Below, piece by piece: positions 1 to 12,000 of a DNA stretch of 64,000 nt; within the stretch, counting starts at the first letter, position 1, and every line of letters begins with the position of its first letter. The notes under the pieces were generated by a model that was given only the letters and a program-made list of their open reading frames with translations, was not told the DNA's origin and did no database searches. The DNA lies in contig OZ035962.1 in the NCBI GenBank assembly GCA_964034945.1, positions 86,344,650 through 86,408,649 of the forward strand, in the 5' to 3' direction. This DNA comes from Chrysopilus asiliformis (Eukaryota > Arthropoda > Insecta > Diptera > Rhagionidae). The position numbers and the translations under genes were made by a program.

Positions 1-541
1 CCACTTTATGGCGAACTGTCACTGCACATCACCTTCTCGCAGCAATACGTTTGTTAGCACTTCAATTTCACCTAACAAAATCATTTTGTGTGATGTTAAA
101 ATTAATAACATAATTATTATTACCTCCCGTTTCCATTTAAAATGCGTAGCTTTCAAATAAACATCGAACTTAACCTTACTTTTGCTGGCTGCCATAATTC
201 CCCATAGTTCAGGGGTAACATTTTGGTGGCAGGGCGGGGAAGTCCAATGTGGTTGTTGTTGTTTACTGCCATAACTTTCCTATCGTCGACGAAAATTATG
301 GATAGTAAAACCACTACATGCAAGCAAAATTTCCAGTAAAATTTTTACTGAGTGGTTTCCCGTCCCTTTCCCACTTGGTGAAAAAGTCATAAGAAATCTG
401 GCATTTCACTCACTTTGCCAGTAAAAATGAAAATGCTCGTGTTTCTAAACCCACCTTTATGCGGTTTTTCCTTGTGACCACAGATTTAGTGGAAATTGTG
501 ACATTAGATAAGACAATTGGTGGGGACAAATTTGAAGACTT

Positions 542-989
542 AAGCCCGTAACAGATTGACCGGCAGTAGCAGTAAATAGAGAAATGCTGTTCGTTGAAAC
601 ACATTGGATTTCACATGCAGTGGCAGCAATATTTTGACATTCGGTTACTAGTGTCTCACATTTCAGATCAAATGCAGTTTTTTGTTTTTTTGTTAATCAA
701 TTTCTCTTCCATTTTTAATAAAAACTAATATTAAGCACACACTAAGTCTTCAAAGAAACTGAGTTGATTTTTTCTTTTAGCTGTCAAATGTTTTTATATC
801 GTTTGGCGCTTTTTTTTGAAAAACCTAACCTCACTAAAATTTGCTGCATGTGCACATGCAGCAAAATTAGGATTTGAGATGACCTAGCAGCAAAAATATT
901 TTCACTGCATGTGTCGCCATGTTGTCGGATTTCAGACAATCAGAACATTTTGCTGCCACTGCTACTGCCGGTCAATCTGTTACGGGCTT
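542..989. repeat. Palindromic element with 32-bp perfect inverted arms
   Basis: Bases 542-573 and 958-989 are exact reverse complements (arm begins AAGCCCGTAACAGATTGACC). Further weaker inverted pieces lie inside, including a TGCATGTGCACATGCA palindrome near 845-862. No target duplication was recognised and no coding capacity is visible between the arms. Confidence 0.6.
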
Positions 990-1508
990 TAGAGTCAGAA
1001 GATATCATGGAAGTCCTTGCAAGCAATGAAGAAAATATGACTGCTGACGATATTTTCACACAGTTCGGCGATACTTATAGCGACGAAAATGATGAAAGTG
1101 AAGTTATAGAGATTATAAGAAAGAAAAACCTTACGCACGAAAAACTGGCAAATTTTTTAATGCTTGGTAGTCAACTTTAACAAGAAGCTCTTAATATAGA
1201 CCCTGATATGGAGCGTGCCTTAAAATTTCGGTGAAATTTGACAGCCGCTTTAGATCCATACGTAGAAATGCATAATGAAAAACAAAAATCGGGTAATCAA
1301 TCACTAATTTTTCAAAAAGATTAGTAATACATATCATATCTTTGTATTACTTTAAATATGTCGTTAAAAAAAAACCTTTTTCTATTTTTTTTGGAATGTT
1401 TCTAATATCTGGGACCTAACCCCAATATTTCATACAAAGTAGGGTTCACAGTGCGCGGTTTCGCAGTGCGCGCTCTTTTTGTGGAACGTATCTATCGCGC
1501 AGTTGGAG

Positions 1509-1765
1509 GAATTACTGTATCTCAAAAGCGGTGCATCTTATCAAAAAAGTGCACGAACAAAAGTTATTTAGGATATGATTCTACATAAAACTGCCATACA
1601 TCAAAATCCGATTGGAATAAATTTAAAAAAATCTTTTTGAAAAGTTTGACTTCCAAGTGGAATTTTGATACAATTGTTCGCCGTTCACTTAAACTTCGAA
1701 CAATACCATATCACCATACGGGTTTTCAATAATTGCCAGATTGGCAATTATAGCTTTGGTTATGT
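1509..1765. repeat. Dispersed repeat, copy A
   Basis: Nearly identical over about 240 bases to 43202-43447 in the same orientation (shared core TTATTTAGGATATGATTCTA). Looser relatives are at 10560-10790, 15460-15700, 35150-35570 and 36330-36460. No coding capacity; class unknown. Confidence 0.7.
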
Positions 1766-1869
1766 TTAAATATTTTTTTTAATAATTTCAAACTACAGGT
1801 CATATTAGAATAAACCGCATCAAGGTTAGAAGTAACAACTTCGACTTTTAATAGGCTCAGAATGTTCTC

Positions 1870-2171
1870 CAGTCCAAGAAAAGAATTGCCCTAGGGTCAA
1901 AACCGTCCATAAGTCAAAAACGCTCTTCAAGAAAAGAATCGCCTAGGGTCAAAACCGCCCATAAGTCAAAAACGCTCTTCAAGAAAAGAATCGCCTAGGG
2001 TCAAAACCGGCCATAAGTCAAAAACGCTCTTCAAGAAAAGAATCGCCTAGGGTCAAAACCGCCCATAAGTCAAAAACGCTCTTCAAGAAAAGAATCGCCT
2101 AGGGTCAAAACCGGCCATAAGTCAAAAACGCTCTTCAAGAAAAGAATCGCCTAGGGTCAAAACCGGCCATA
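1870..2171. repeat. 52-bp tandem repeat array, about 6 copies
   Basis: The unit contains CCTAGGGTCAAAACCG followed by CATAAGTC and AAACGCTCTTCAAG; successive GCCTAGGG starts fall at 1941, 1993, 2045, 2097 and 2149, exactly 52 bases apart. Copies differ mainly at one position (CCGCCC versus CCGGCC), alternating in part. It lies within an Spt20 intron. Confidence 0.9.
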
Positions 2172-3024
2172 ATTCTGAGATAGTAATTTTAGTGAAAGCT
2201 GATCGGTCAAATTTTGTATGAAGCTTCGACTTGGTGGCGTGCACGAATGGTACTAGTGGCAAAAGAAAGGTATTATATAACTTTTTAACAGAATTCTGAG
2301 TTTTTTTATGATCGATCTTTAATATTTTTACATGGCGAATATTTCTCTTGAAGACACCAACCCCCTAACTCTCACTCCTGGGTGGCTCTCAGGCAAAAAT
2401 TAGGCTTCTAACGAAAACGATTCTCATCCCATAATTCTTTAAAACAAATCGTAGTATCAACACACGACCAAAACCCCTACTTCTTCATAATGAACGTTTT
2501 TGGTAAAGATATCGACCTTCTATCTCCACTCCCCTCTGATGACTTCATACAAAAGTTAACTTTTAAGTGGAAATTCCATTTGTTACTCTCGAATTCTTTC
2601 CTCTATCCTTCTTTGTACAATATGCCCAAATTATTTTCCCAACGAAAATTGTGTTTATTTTATGATTTGTCTTTGGTTCACTAAAATCTGAATGGTTCCG
2701 TGATTTTTGGTTCGGTTCAAAAAACCGGTTTGCATATCTGGTAACGAATAATATAGTCTTTCAAATGTGCTGATATTTAGAGAAATGCTTTTAAGTGCCG
2801 GTAACGCGTGCTGTCCATAAAAATGTAAACTGAAGCTAGTCGATTAAGAAATTCTGGGATTAAAATAAATCAAGTTGAACATAAGATCTAATAATTCGTA
2901 GGTGCAAATGATTCTTAAAGCTAACAACTAAAACATGGACGCTAACTACAATTCGGGAAATACAAATGATAATCGTTTTAACATACATAATTCCTAATCA
3001 AAAACCTGGAAAGAAAATTCTCAC

Positions 3025-6000
3025 CTGTGATTGAAGTTGCAATCTTCAGTCCGGGATTGGACATATTCCGTTGCGAAATGATTTGTCCGCGTGTCGCCAA
3101 TTGCTTAGCGCCAACAACTTGAATACTCCGAGGTCTCTGCTGAATTGTCCCGAGCAGCTGAATGGGCGTTCCTCCAGTCGCATTGCCCACGTTTCCGGTA
3201 CTCACCAACTGTCCACCGCCAGCACCAGTCGCTTGAATCAGGCTAGCATTTACAATGCCCTGCTGACCCGAATGCCCCCCGGAAGCCGCCCGCAATGACT
3301 GTGGATTCAAACTCTTCACACCAGACGCGACCAGTTGTGCTGAAAAATTGAGTAAAACAATAAAAATTAAAGAAATTCCACAGCTAAGGAAATGACGATG
3401 AAAGCTCACCAATTGGCAGTGATAGCATGGAACCAGTGACGCCACCCTGTGGATTCCCATGTCCACCGGCATTCGTCAGGACGACAGTTTGTGTGGCAGC
3501 AACAGAAGCAGCCGGCGAGGCACCCGCAACTCCTCCCGCATTGCCCGGTGGCACCGTTTGTATTGTATTCACTTGCGTTGTGTTCGTGACAGGAACTGAT
3601 ACCAGAAGTTGTGCATTGCCCTGCTGCCCGCCCGCTGTCGTTGCCTGGTGTTGCTGAACGGCCGCTGCCAATCCAGCCCCGGACAACGACAGCGAAATGG
3701 GCTGCGTGAGGCCGGGAATCTGCACTTGGACATTCTGTAAGCCAGGGAATGTCGCCATGGCGCCTTGCAGCGACGACAAATTGATTCCCTGCAGATTCAA
3801 CGTCGTTGTCGTCGTCTGGCCGGCCACTTGGTGCTGCTGCTGCTGCTGTTGATGTTGGGGCGATGGCTGGGGTGGCGGACTAGATAACGGTGAAATGGAT
3901 GCTGCTGGCGATTGTACACTGGTGACGTGCTGAACTAGATTCTTAGCTATATTTGAGGATTGTGGTTGTTGCGGCGACAGGCCGGGGCTATTGGTTACCG
4001 TCGCGCCGCCGCTACTCAGTCTTTCCAAAAGGGCTTGATTCGTTAGATTCGTCGTTATACCGATCGATGTCGGTCCAACAGTTCCGATACCCGCACTGCC
4101 TGCGATGCTGCCCTGTTGCGATTGATCGGTAGAACCTGACGAAGGCGAAGTGGCCAACAGAGCGCTCAGGCCAGGCATTGCGAAACCGAGATTAGATGTT
4201 GCTGATGTGTTGGACGCGTTTGAATCGCTCCCGGGAGACGGAGCCGCTGTGGCCGAATCCCTTCGTAATGCGCTCGCACTGATCACTCGCTGGCCGGCGT
4301 TGTTGAGTATTTTAATGTTGTTGTTGTTCAACGTTATGCTGTTATTTCCAGCTGCATTCGTATAAGCGAAGCTAGCATTCGACATTATGGCCGGAGGAGA
4401 AGCAAGCTGTGATGCAAGAGCGGACATAGTAACGCGAACGTTAGATGCAACTGTGTTGTCCTGATTCAGTCCAACTGTGCTCACAGCGACTAAATTCGCT
4501 GCATTAGCTCGGCCCACTGTTGTCCCCGGAGTTCCGCTCACAACGCTTATCTTCCGCAGATTGTTTGTCAGCAAATTGTGCATCATTTCGTTTGATTTTC
4601 TGTTTGTTGCATGCTGCAAAATCGCCTCCTGCGTAGTTACGCTTGCCGTTTGATGCGTCGGCTGCTGTTGAATGATGGTCGCTGGCGCCTGAGCGCTTGG
4701 GGGGTTAAAACTATTATTTACCACTGGTGTGTTTGTCATGGCTGCTGGGGCGCTGTTTAACAAACTGAGGATTGCTGCGTTGCCAACAGATTTCTGTTGA
4801 ACCGTTTGTTGTGCTGAAAGAGAAAATTGCCGTAAAATACTAGAAAAATTTGTGAAACCCCTGAAAGTAGGCAGATTCTTTCCCAAGCAATGCGAATTAA
4901 AAGTTAGCGAGTAGGTGGTTGTAGAGCGTTATTCAGGCACAAGAAGTGGCTAAACTTTTTGTCTCTTCTTTTCAATGCCGCAAATCTCAAATCAAGCTTG
5001 GTTTTGAATGGATTGGAAATAAGAGGTGAACTGCAACAATGGTAAGAGTTTAATATTTTTCAAATCAGGTTTCGTCATAATTTTCTCATCTGCTGATACA
5101 CAGAAACTTTCACATGGATCTCGCACAACAATTCGTGGTTTCACCACATTTGAGAGATTTTAAAAACCCATCAACAGCGCAAGCTAAAAAATGAGTTCCA
5201 GCAAACGGCGATTTCAGAACCAAGCAGTAGTTTTGATAAAATTGAGTAGATTTGAAATGAAATTAGGATAATTTTGGGACTTTTATGAAAATCTGGGCAT
5301 TGTTTTCGCGAAGTTTTAAAGGCTTAAAGCTTGAACTCTTCGAATTAAGTTTTCATGTCAATTCCTTCCTTGCTGCTGAACCTAAAGTTTTGCCTGCATT
5401 GCCAACTGTGTAAGAAAATGCAACATTTGTGAGATTCAGCTGCCACTCATAGCGTGGTATTACACACAGCAACTTTCGGGCTTATTTAAGCCGGCAACTT
5501 TTGGGCTTAATAAGCCAATGTGCTTACACTTGTGGCTTAAATAAGCCAATCCTGTTTGCATATGCTACACAAGTTTACATGGGTGTGTGTGGACTCAAAC
5601 CATTGAAATTGCTGCTGCTCATATACTTCCCACGATCTTTACCTGCTGACGGTCAGAACGAAAATGATTTCTGCCTACTACTTTTCCCAAACCGGTTCAC
5701 ACGGTTTGCATGTATGCAGATTGTCGATAAGCCATGATTTCGAGTGGCAACTTCTCCCTCCTCAGTCGTTTCTCCCAAAAATCGGCTTAAGTAAGCCCGA
5801 AAGTTGCCGTTTGTAATACCGCGCATAGACAGTATAGACTGTGATAAAAGTTGAAACCAGTTTTAATTTACTAGAGGAACTCCAAGAGGCAGAAACTTAA
5901 GGTTAGACGTCAATTCTTGTCAGTATGGTGGCATATCCGGGCTGGAGATCCAGCGGCAGATGAAAAAGTTGTGCAATGGAGCGATTTGAAAGCTGAGGGG

Positions 6001-9000
6001 TTTCTCCTTACGAACTCGTTCTAATCAAACCAACCAGCCATCACTCTTTTGATACGTGGCTGTCAATAAAAAAAAACGTCAAGCTCATTTTAGGCTTTTT
6101 GAAGCTCCTCCCCCTTTCCTTGGCGTAAAACTTTTTTCCTATTCTTTTGTCTCGAGTTTCGTACCGTCGTCAGATCACCGAACTCACTGTTCTCCCAAAA
6201 AATTCGGCGTTTTTTTAGGCAGTTTTAAATCAAGATGAGTGGACTTGAAATAGCAAAATTCCCCCGTCTTAGTGAAGGTCCACACTGCACCTTTAAATTA
6301 GTATTTCAGCGTGTATCGAAGTAGATTTAAATAGAAATACGCAAATAGTAAACAAAAAAGTCGAAATACACTTCGTTGCCCGCTCCCACATTGGTTTGTG
6401 CAAGTTTCAAAAACCAAAATTGCCACTTTAGCACCATTCTACATGCTTGCCAACGCTGTGTACGCTTGCACTTATATTGGGGCTCTTTGATGCGGCCTTA
6501 GAGCATTTTCGTCAGTTTTCGATGGTTTGATGGGATTTGGGTTGATTTTAGAAAAAAATAGGAAGTTTGAGTGGTTTTGGATCATTTCAGGGAAGTCTAA
6601 AATATCAACTTTTTTTTATTTTTATATTTTATGACAGGAGCTTAGGCAAAATGCCTCTAATGCCGAAGCACAGCTCAAGCCATTCATTGAACCATTCATA
6701 CAATCCATTCACACACTGAATACTCCCTTTATCCCACTGGATCAAAGACTTGGCGCGACAGTACATAGCCTTATCGACCATTGTGTCCAGTTACATAGCT
6801 TGGAGGAGTATTCAGGCGGTGGGAGGCAATGACTAAAGTAGTCCGTGTTTAGGCCTAAGAGCAGAAAAGTTTCAAATTTTCGAATCTAATTATTTTGCCC
6901 TGAGTGGGATTTGAACCACTGCTCGTTGGATCACAAGGCAATGGATTACAAGACCTCCCTATCAACTCGCATTTCTAACCCTTGATCCAACCATTCCCGG
7001 AAACAATCCTCAATATTCCACAATCCGTTACCTGCGTTATGTTGTTCCTGTTGCTGCTGCTGCTGTTGCTGCTGGAATTGATTGGCAGAATTCATAAAGC
7101 CAGTGACAAGTGCATTAATGGCTGGATTCGTTGAGTGAATTGTGGTTGTTGGTACCTTCGCCTGCAGGATTTGTGTCTGCACCTGTTGCTGTTGGCCAGC
7201 GACAAGTGGGGCTGCCTTCAATTGTGCCTGCTGAAAGTTTATTAACAAAAATAATCGACATTACTATCACGAATTCAACAGCTAACGAAATAAAATCTTA
7301 CGAGAATCGGAACACTCGATCCCAATTGCGTTCTCAACGTACTATTGCCCGTTAATGTGCCGACATTGCCGATAATCTGTGGCTTTGCTTGATTGGTGGC
7401 CGTTTGTATCGATAGGCCGGCGGGCGTTTGCTGCTGGACGAGAACTAAGGAACCATTGCTTAAGCTAAGCTGAGGCTGCGTCTGAACGCTAACCGAGTTT
7501 GTTGCGTCGAATATCTGCGACGCCTGCTGCCGTAGATGCTGCACGTTGCCCGTGGTTGTGATTCCGACGATATTTGCACCCTGCAAATTAATATTGACTT
7601 GATTGCCGGGTAGCGCACTAGAATTCGTGGCATTCAAAGCGGGTGCGATTATTTGTTGGGTCTGCAATGTCTGTTGCAGTTGCTGCTGCGGTTGCTGCAC
7701 GGCACTGGTTGCTGTCGCTACAATCGCCTGGGCAGTGTGCGGATGCTGCTGTTGTATTTGTAGAGCTGCCGCGATTGCTGCTTGCTGCTGGTGCTGTTGT
7801 TGTTGTTGCTGCTTTCTATGCTCGGACATTCCTGTTGTACAGGACACCTTTGGTGGCTGTCCGGGAACATTATGGGTTATTTTAACCGATTTTCGTCCCT
7901 CCTCCGTGAATATTTCCGTGAATTGCTGAATGTAGCGATTGGCATGGGCTCGCGTTCCCAACGAGAACTGGCATGCTTCGCCGTTACGTTCACCTTCCCT
8001 GTAATCTCTGCAAAAACAAGTGAATTTTCGTGAAATTCATGAAAAAAAAATAATGGAAACTTTTGTTATTCGCCTCACCTATCGACATAAAGTTCGCCTA
8101 AATACTCCGAATTCGCTGGCCGCTGATAAATTGATAGTTTTATGTGATAAACACGTCCGCCCTCGCGATCCGTTTCCAAAATATACTCTTCGATAAGCTG
8201 TGGCATGCAGTCTTTTGTCTCTCTCGGTCTCTCATACGCCTTGGCGTACTTCTCCACGTTCACATCGTCGGGTATCGCTAGCGGCGGATAATCCAAATTC
8301 GGTGTTCGCAATGGCTTCATAACATCGGTCGGCTTCTTCGGCAATTTCGATGTAAACGACGACGACGCTGTCGATGAGGCTGTAGCTGTCGTTGACGCCG
8401 ATGCAGTTAATGCCGACAGCGCAGATGACGATGATGATGGCCTCGGCCTCTGTCGCACCCTTTGCAAATAATCGCTAAGCTCGAGGCCATAATTATGCGT
8501 GAATTGATCGATTTTCCGCTTTCGATTGATTGAGATTTGTGAATATTTCTTCATTTGGCGACGCAATGTCGGCGTATTCCAGATCTGTCGGATATGCTGG
8601 CGATTGAATGCGTAACGGCCGATTTTCGGATCCGGATCCAAGCACAATGGCTCAGCGGTCGCTAATATCAATTGACTTTCTAGCATGAGTCTATCGTCAT
8701 TGTTAAAATTTGATGCAATTGATAATTGATTAATATCAGCGTATAGAGTTTCATTGGTGGGCCGAAGCAGAACATGATAAATATCACAGCTGTTTGATGA
8801 AGTCGGAAACGTCTGCCGGAAATCGCGTATCTGACAGATAACGCAACCCGAATAGAATACATTGGGTGTACGGGTTTCAAGTAGATCTGAAAATATTATC
8901 GGTATCTCCTCATTATCGATGCTAGTCAGTAAGTCGTCTATTTCGTATGGCCAACGCATGATTTCCGTGAGAGTTGCATCGTCATCGACATCAGTTGCAC

Positions 9001-12000
9001 CTGACGTCGCTGCCGCATCAGGACCAAATGACGATCCACTGGCAGTCGCTGTATTGCCATCGCCAATCGTAGCTGCTACTGAATCTGCAATTAGGCACGA
9101 AATTTAATAAAATATCATAAAACCACCCAAAAACTCACAATTCAATTTACCTCCACTTGCCGCTGTTGTTTGTTCACCAAGATTATCAGTGTTGGATGAA
9201 ATTAGTAAATTACTTGTATTGCTATTATTACTATTTATACTATTACTACTAATTTGTGTTTGTTTCAATCGACTAGAGCTTCCGTTTGTTCCGCCAAGCA
9301 ATGATGAAGAGATTCCACATCCACCTGTGCTACTACTACTGTTGCTGCCGCCTCCTGATCCGATTCCACTGGAAGTTTCCCCGCCACCTGGCCCGCTGCC
9401 TCGTTCGCCCCCATAGCCACTCTGAGGTTCAGACGAGGCGTTCGTGTGTTTATCGTCTTGATAAAATGCTAATGAATATCCCTTGTTGCCAGGATACAGA
9501 TTAAGAACTATCGTATTTAATTTCTCTCGTTCCACCAAACGTTCAAGTACAAACGATCGCGTACGATGCTTACGCTGAAATGGAAATTGAGAAGGAAATT
9601 TATTAATTTGGGTTTCCAATTATGGCAACGTCACTAAAATCTTATAATAAGCTTGCAGAAAAATTATTGTGAAACGTTGTGGGCACTGCTTTGCATCGTG
9701 AGTGAAGTGAACTCTGCATGTTTTCGACAAGAAAGAAAAAAATATCTGATGTGAACAGCACACGATCTTCTTATACAAAATCTACGTGCCTGCGCAATTT
9801 ATAATCCGACGAATAAAATATTAGTCAATATAAAAATGCAATTTCTTTGCGAAATCTGAAATATCTCGATAACGGTAAGAGATATCGGTTTACGGTAAAA
9901 GGATTGAAAGATATTAAAATTCTCTAGTTTCAGAGTAGAGAATTTTAATATCTTTCAATCTTCCTTTAACTGTTTTTCCGTTAATTTGCAAGCAATTCAC
10001 AGAAAAATATTTTTTTTTTATTTTTTGATGAAAATATCTCAAAAACGATAAAAGATAGCGAATAACGGTAAAAGACATAATTCTGGGAAATATTATTTTT
10101 TTCAGTTCATACATTGAACCACCAAAGAAAATTTGTTTTCGAGATAATCGCAAAAAATTGATTTTTTTTAAATAATAGTATGTCTCGATACCGGCTTGAG
10201 ATATCGATTTCTAGTAAAAGACAAAAGTCTAGGAAATTTTATTGTCTCCAAGTTTTGTCATACATAAGACTACCTAAAAACGCGTAGTTTCAGAGTGAAT
10301 CGCGAAAATCGAATTTAAGGTTTTTAAAAAGCCTCCATTTTGGTTACTTTCGGTTAACGGATTTCCACCAAAAGTTGATAGGATCGTCCCATTGCCGGAC
10401 CAAACATCCCTGTAACATTTCATTAGGTTTTGAGAAATTTTGTACACAGACTGACAGACAGAAAGGAATTTTTGTAATATTGCTCCAATCGAGTCAGAGA
10501 TTTAAAATTTTTTTACAGTTTTGTTTCTCGTAAATAGCCTGGCTAAGTTCTTGAACGGGCAAAATTGAACCATTCCTTCTCATTTCGAAAACAGTGCATC
10601 GTATCGAAAAATCTATAAAGACGAAATGTGTTTAGAATATGAAATATGATTGTAAATAGCCGTTCCATGCATAAAAGTCCTTTATCCCCCGCAAACAAAT
10701 GGATTTCTTTAAATAAAATTTTTGTGTGTCCTCATATAAAGTATTTGACGATTTTTTCCCTGGCAATTGTAGCTTTTCTTATGTTTTAACCTTTAGACTG
10801 CCGCCGGGGGCCCGGACCACCACCACCACTTCAAGCTTCAGTAGTTGATTTGGAAAAAATAACCTTTTCTGATGCCAAATTTCAAATTCAAAGGATAGAA
10901 AACCTGAAATTTAAAGAACGGAACATTTTCTTCGCTAACCACCATTCTTTTGACCAATTTTTCCATTAGCTTTCATAACAGAATGAAAGATTTCCCTGGA
11001 AAACAGTCCGAATCATGTCCGGTTTTTATTCCATTCGTTAATTAATCACTAAATTAATAAAATCGGTAAAATTTTTATCATTCTCTCGAATACCAGAATA
11101 GTTTGGAGAAATTGTTAGTCAATTAATTTTTAGTTCTTTGCAAAAAGATTTTCAATAGCAAGGTTTTTTTCAAATATGTACTTTTCTGGCTTGGTCAAAT
11201 ATTTATATTATTATAGAACATTGAAAATGACTACGAACATGGTCCAAATCTCGGTTAATAAATAACCCAAATATTGAAATACTAGGGGCTGTACCCCGAA
11301 CCGCTTCGCTATTCATTCATCTCCCAGAGGTCGGCCTTTGGCCTCCCTGTCTCCATCACTCCTCAGCCACAAATCTTACGTGGTCTTGAGCCGCACTTAA
11401 GTAGGGCACACATCTATTAGTTTTCCATCAGTCACAACTGTTCCGGTACTCGTCAGTTTTCCATCAGCTTTTTACATCCAGTTAAGCGTTCACATCTATC
11501 AGTGACGACTGACAGTTTTTTATGAAAAGTTTCTATTCACTTTGATTGCAGACTTTAAAAAATGCGGGTGGATAATCGAGACAGAGCGTGTTTATGCATT
11601 ATTATTGCATTAAGTTCAAAAAATAAAATTCGGTTCTGTTCTGATTCGATACGACTGACGCGAACGTTCAAACCAATCAGTTGGCCATCAGTTTGTTAGA
11701 AAAACTGATCTGCCCACAAATTTTTTCGTGATTGCCCATCAGTCGTGTGATTTTACGTTCACACCAATCAGTTTCCCAAAAACTAATGGAAAACTGATAG
11801 ATGTGTGCCCTACTTTAGTCTAGTTATCTTTATTGATAATAATCGAAGAAGATTTCAAATAAATTTTGAAACAAAAAAAAAATGAATATGCCTTGACATA
11901 AAATTTCACACAAATTTCAATAACTGACCCCTTTCCCACGTTAGACAATAATAGATGCTGTGCCCATAGACCAGACCCACCACATGGTGGTTACTTAGCC

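Larger units (their letters stand above)
1..3024 (-). other. Intron 8 of Spt20 (running off the left edge)
   Basis: The donor after exon 8 is at 3024-3023. No exon with the Gln/Ser-rich character of this gene is visible from 1 to 3000. The stretch holds a palindromic element (542-989), a copy of a dispersed repeat (1509-1765), a 52-bp tandem array (1870-2171) and a small acidic plus-strand ORF at 1007-1180 that I do not recognise. Confidence 0.5.
4814..7031 (-). other. Intron 6 of Spt20
   Basis: Spans donor 7031-7030 to acceptor at 4815-4814. It holds a MITE (5452-5824) and a tRNA-like B-box stretch (6890-6965). Bases 6080-6880 show no gene. Confidence 0.8.

Noticed and set aside
911..1180. 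Plus-strand 89-codon ORF (acidic, ADDIFTQFGDTYSDENDESE)
   Set aside because: It begins inside a palindromic repeat arm. The acidic tail could be a transposase N-terminus, but I could not assign a family, so it is not called as a gene.
1870..2171. Possible CRISPR array
   Set aside because: Units are contiguous 52-bp tandem repeats without unique spacers, and the genome is eukaryotic.
3427..3657. Plus-strand ORFs opposite Spt20 exons 7 and 8
   Set aside because: Antisense shadows of Gln/Ala/Thr-rich coding sequence.
6890..6965. Functional tRNA gene
   Set aside because: A B-box and T-arm are visible, but no complete cloverleaf or acceptor stem could be folded.
7603..7929. Cys-rich plus-strand ORFs opposite Spt20 exon 5
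   Set aside because: They are the antisense of CAG-type glutamine codons in Spt20, whose splice phases and homology are clear.
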